A stretch of 64,000 bases of DNA from Typhlomys cinereus (lineage: Eukaryota; Chordata; Mammalia; Rodentia; Platacanthomyidae): positions 9,453,565 through 9,517,564 of the forward strand of contig JALPQD010000044.1 in the NCBI GenBank assembly GCA_023101885.1, written 5' to 3'. Position numbers and translations under genes: made by a program. Below the pieces are notes generated by a model that was not told the DNA's origin, did no database searches, and saw only the letters and a program-made list of their open reading frames with translations. Of this stretch, positions 59,701 through 64,000 are shown piece after piece (positions within the stretch are counted from its first letter, which is position 1; the number at the start of each line of letters is the position of its first letter).

Positions 59701-62700
59701 AAGGAAGGCAAACGGGATGGGGCCAGCAGACAAACTGAACAGTATGCCCGCTCACCCTCCCTTCCCGCCATCTCCCCCCCACCCCCCTGGAACCTACCCC
59801 TAGTTCCCTCTTCCTTCCCCATCCCACGTGCCCCCCCAATCCCAGAGCATCGTTTAATGTGTCACAAACTTCCCTCGGGTCTCCTCGCTGATAGGTGATA
59901 AGGACCCAGGGGCTTTCCTAGAACCTTTTCTATGTCCACTTACGTTAGGAACACTATGTGGTATATCCCTAGCTCTCAAGGATCCTAGTGCCTTTAGTCC
60001 ATGCTAGACTTTGGGGGTCAATAATGTGTTGGTCATTGCACGGTCATAATATAGTCCTATTATAATTGCTTTGGCTCAACTTGTGTGTAGTATCTTGCAT
60101 ATCTTGCTTCCTCCCATCGTTAGTGTTCTTACAGTCTTACCGCCCTTTTCCAAATTTCCCTGAGCTTCAGGATGGGGAGAGATTAGGCTGCCTACTTCCA
60201 GGTGGTTGATATAGAGTCCTGATGTTCTGAATTATGGTTTTGTTGTTTTTTGTTTCAGTTTTGCTCCTGCAATGCCCTTGACTCCATCCTAATGGGTATT
60301 GGATGTCACCCCCTGACCAGAGATAAAAAAACTGTTAAATTAGAGTCTTATTAAGAGATATTCAAATAGATGGAATAAAGTAGGAGACCGCTGTGGGAGG
60401 GCATCCCCATTGAAAATGGTTACTTTTTCTATCAAGACCTATATGCCCTCCCCTTTGGTGAGATCATACCTCATCAATTGCAATGACAAGGAGGAAAGTC
60501 TGGAACTTAACCTATGTCTCATTACTTACTAGTCCTGTGATAGTGGCCATTTTCTCTGCTGTAACATGTATCCCCTCTTCCTTGTCTCTGGTGGGGCCCT
60601 CCTTCCCCATCCTCCTGTTTAAATCTTTGCAATACTGAGGATACAGAATTTTTCTATGAGTGTCTCTAAGTGGATTTGATACTAGGATCCACCTTTTAGG
60701 GAGTACTAGCATTTAATTTTCTGTGTCTGGGATACTTAACTCAATATAATTTTCTAATCCATCCATTCTAGCAAATTGCATTAATTCATCATTTGAGTAG
60801 TATCCGTTATAATGTACCACATTTTCCTTATCCACTCATCAACTGTGTGGCATTTGGTTTGATCATGACTTTGTTTGCTATTGTAACAGTGCTGCTATAA
60901 CAAGGTCATGCTTGTGATATGAGGTGAATTTTTGCTGTGTGGGGGTTATTCCCAAAAGTAAGCAGGTGTCATATGGCATTTCAATTTTAACTACTTTAAG
61001 AACCCAGAGGCTTGCCAGAGTGGTTGTATAACCCTGCATCCCACACAAGGTAGGAGAGTTCCCTCTCCCACATCCTCTCCAGCTTGTTGTTTTTTTTATT
61101 GTGGTTTTTGCCATCCTGACCGGGGTGAGATGATATCCAGGAAGTTTTGATTTGTATTTCCCTGATGGCTAAGGATGTGGAGCATTTTTTTAAGATATTG
61201 TTAGACATTTAATTTGCTGATAAAGTTTCTTTTAAGTTCCAAGCCCATTTTTTAATTGGGACATTTGTTTCTTGGTTTAGTTTCTAAGTTCTTTGTGCAC
61301 TCATAATAGACGCTCTATCAAATGTGGTTAGTGAAGATTTTTCCCCATTCGTGGGTTTGCCTTTGTGCTGTTTACAATCTCTTTATCTGAACAGAAGCTC
61401 TTAATTTCACATGATCCCACGTTGTGGTTGTGGTTGTAGGGACTGTGCTATGATTTCTTTAAAACCGTTGGCCTAGCCATCAGCTAGGGAGATCCCTACC
61501 TTCTCACTAGGGGTTTTATAAGTCTTCTGGCCTTATTATCTTATCATGAGTCCTTGATCCATTGGAATTAATCTTGTTCATGGTACAAGTACGGTCCAGT
61601 TTTAATCTTTGCATGTGGATATCCAGTTTTGCCAGCACCATTTGTTGAAGATGCTGTTCTTTTTCCATTGGATTTTGGGCCCCTTTGTCAAAGATCCAAT
61701 GGCATTTTTGTGTGGGCTTATATCGGGTCTTCAACCCTTACCATTGATCGTGTGTTATTTTGGAGCCAAACCAGGCTTTTTTACAACTATGGATTTGTAT
61801 ATAAGACTAAGGTTTGGATGGTTACCTCCAGCAGTGTTTTTGTTACCAGGATTGTTTTTGCTATCTGGGTCTTTGTGCCTCCATATGAATTTTGAGATTG
61901 TTTGTGTCAACTTCTTAAAGATATAGCTTTAGGATTTTAATTGGTATGCAGGAATTGTATAATTGCCTTTGGTAGGATGGTCATTTTTATGATTATTCTG
62001 CCAATCAGGAACATGGGAGGTCTTTCCACTCTGGGTGTCTTCTGCAATTTCTTCTTTAAGGTTTTAAAGTTTTCATTGTATGGTCTGTTACTCCTTGGTT
62101 AGGTTTTGATCAGGTTTTCATTTTTAGGGGCTATAGTAAATGGGATTGTTTTCTCAGGGCTTTTTACTTTTTTCATCTGGGCATATAGGAAGGCAACTGA
62201 TTTTTGTACATTTATTTTGTATCCTGCCACCTGCTGACTCTCTTAGTTTTCCAAGAGCTTCCTGGTAGATTTTGGGATCACTCAGGTATAAGACCATGTC
62301 ATCGCAAATAGAAAACTTGACTTCTCCTTGCCATTTTGAATCCCTTTTATTCCCTTTCTTGTCTTAGGCTTCAGCTAAGACTTCAAGTACAATATTAATA
62401 GAAGTGTGAGAGTGGGCAGCCTTGTCTAGTTCTTATCAAGCTGGAATGCTTCAGTTTTTCCCCATGAGTAGATCCTTGCTGTGGTTGTTTAACACTTTAT
62501 TTATTGATAAAGATCCTTCCATTCCAACCTGTCTCTAGAGTTTTGATCAACAAGGGCTGTTGGATTTTTAAAACTTTTTCTGCATATTCGAGAGTATCAT
62601 GTGGTTGAACTTTGGACGGTTTATATGGTGAATTACATTTGTATATTTGCATATGTTGAACCAACCTTGTGTGCCAATAAAGCCTACTTGATCCCGTGAG

Positions 62701-64000
62701 TGATCGTTTTGATAGTTTTTAATCCGATTTGCTAAGACTGTTGAGAATCTTTGCATGTGTTCATGAGAGATTGGCCTATAGTTTTTTTTAATGTATCTTT
62801 ATGGGGTTTTGGGGTTAACGAATATTAGATTCATAAGAATTTGGAGTGTTCCTTTCCTTTGATTGATGAACAGTTTAAGGAGTATTGGTGTAATTAGCCC
62901 TTAAATGTCTGGTAGAACTCTGTGCTGATCAATCTGGTCCAGGACATTTTTGATGGGAAGATTGAGATTACTTTATCGATTCTCTCATATGTGTGAGGAC
63001 TTTTAAAATAATTCCCAGCTTCCTGATTCAATTTAGAAATGTGTTTACTTAGGAATTCATCCATTTTTTGGTGTTGTCAAATTTCACAGATAAAGTTTTT
63101 GAAATATGATTGTTATAATCTCTGGATTTCTTGGGTATCAGTAGCGATACCATCCTTTCATTCTAATTTTGTGTTTTGGTCTCTCTCTTGCTTTTGGTTA
63201 ATTTAGCTAGGGGTGTGTCAGTCTTATGATTTTTTTTCAAAAAACATCTTTTGACTGGTTGATTTCTCTGTATCGTTTTCTATCTTGATATCTACTCATT
63301 CTCTCTTATTTTGATTGTATTTTTGATGATATTTTGATAATCTCCTCCTTTCTACGCTTTTCATTTTTTTTTGCATTGTGATTAGTTTTTCTTCTTTTTT
63401 AGATTAATACAATTTTATTATATTTTCAACTCATACAAACTTAATAGGTAAACCAGTTCCCCTCCCCCCTCTCTCCCCCGAACCCCTGCTCCCCCCCAGC
63501 CCCCTCCACCTCTCTCTCCCCATGCTCCCTTCCTCCGCCCCAATGCCCAGAGTCTCTTTCTTATATTGTTTTTATTATTATTTATTTATTTTTATTTATT
63601 TAATTTATTTATTTATTTATTTATGTTATTTATTTATTTCATTTTTTTTAGGATGTCCTATCTTTTGTGGTGAGATGAGTTTCCTGAGGCAGCAGATTGA
63701 TGGTTCTGATTTTTAATCCATGTTGTGTAATCTGTTCTCTGATCAGTGAGTTAATTTTTAATTCTGGACATTTATTATGTTAGTAGATTTGAAGTGTATG
63801 GTTTCACTTTTAGGGTTTGGTAGTGTTACACTTCTACTTCTGTTCTCCTGATTTCTGTGTTGTTTTTTTTCAAGCTTGAGTAATCATTCTAGCATTTTTT
63901 GAAGGCCTGGTTTGGTGGACTACAGGACTGTATCCTTTTAGTGTCTTTGTGCTGGAAAATTTTCTCGTCTCTCTTCCCCTGATAATGATGGATAGTTTTG
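59700..64000 (-). mobile_element. L1, same subfamily as 31505-38114, error-rich, runs off the window
   Basis: Minus-strand L1 starting from its 3' UTR. It shares diagnostic variants with the copy at 31505-38114 (TAGTCCATGCTAGACTTT, ATAATGTGTTGGTCATTGCAC, CAGGTGTCATATGGCA). Relative to that copy it has a very large number of single-base deletions, spread through the 3' UTR and ORF2. ORF2 is traceable to about 63300, is interrupted, then resumes at about 63650. The ORF1 C-terminal region follows at about 63800-64000 (GCATTTTTTGAAGGCCTGGTTTGG). The two flanks differ from those of the other copy, so it is a separate insertion. Confidence 0.85.
63385..63645 (-). mobile_element. Nested L1 3' end plus (TTTA)n tract
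   Basis: An L1 terminal sequence (AACTCATACAAACTTAATAGG, then a C-rich tract) lies inside the ORF2 of the surrounding L1. It is followed by TTTA/TTAT repeats at about 63565-63645. Compared with the copy at 31505-38114, roughly 870 bp of ORF2 (equivalent to 35345-36212) is missing at this place. Confidence 0.6.

Noticed and set aside
31505..64000. The L1 at 59.7 kb as a false duplication of the L1 at 31.5 kb
   Set aside because: They share subfamily variants, but the flanks and 3' end sequences differ and each has private changes. Two separate insertions of one subfamily explain it better.

Overview
This is mammalian, almost certainly rodent, genomic DNA. I find no intact protein-coding gene. 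About 41.7 kb of AT-rich, repeat-filled sequence leads into a very GC- and CpG-rich tandem array (41741-55608), followed by an odd pyrimidine-rich junction and more AT-rich, repeat-filled DNA. The interspersed repeats are rodent-type: many LINE-1 copies, degenerate B1/B4-like SINEs, and a tRNA-derived SINE with a B2-superfamily-like 5' end and an AATAAA tail that is not mouse or rat B2. It looks closest to the Dip-type SINEs of jerboas and their relatives, so a dipodoid rodent is my best guess (moderate to low confidence).

The key locus is the array. It has four complete units and one partial unit of about 3.26-3.28 kb. Each complete unit holds two box C/D snoRNA genes that I recognise as SNORD116 (HBII-85/MBII-85), giving eight copies on the + strand. 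The window therefore lies in the imprinted Prader-Willi region (SNRPN - SNORD116 - SNORD115 - UBE3A), inside the long paternally expressed host transcript (SNHG14/116HG type). By synteny, SNRPN should lie to the left and UBE3A to the right. The unit is a dimer: two diverged half-units of about 1.64 kb alternate, one carrying a type A snoRNA and the other a type B. In each half, splice-site-like signals outline two candidate host exons of about 130-150 nt, with the snoRNA in the roughly 690-nt intron between them. This matches the known exon-snoRNA-exon design of this locus.

Layout: 1-6210 is old AT-rich DNA with a degraded L1 piece. 6231-12766 is an L1 insertion with a perfect 20-bp target duplication, which seems to carry about 1 kb of 3'-transduced sequence and lacks most of ORF1. 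12787-15590 holds old L1 3'-end-like sequence and a young SINE. 15590-21665 is a nest of older and younger L1 pieces. 23050-23985 is a twin-primed (5'-inverted) L1. 24300-31490 is AT-rich with SINEs. 31505-38114 is a full-length but frameshifted L1 with three promoter monomers. 38129-41740 is AT-rich with a 65-bp L1 stub. 41741-55608 is the SNORD116 array. 55609-56530 is pyrimidine-rich sequence of doubtful quality. 56531-59700 is unassigned. 59700-64000 is another L1 that runs off the end.

Every L1 whose orientation I can read is antisense to the inferred host transcript, apart from the inverted half of the twin-primed copy. The tRNA-derived SINEs are in sense. Clusters of single-base indels in parts of array units 3-5 and in the L1 at 59.7-64 kb suggest unpolished consensus, so fine detail there should be treated with caution.
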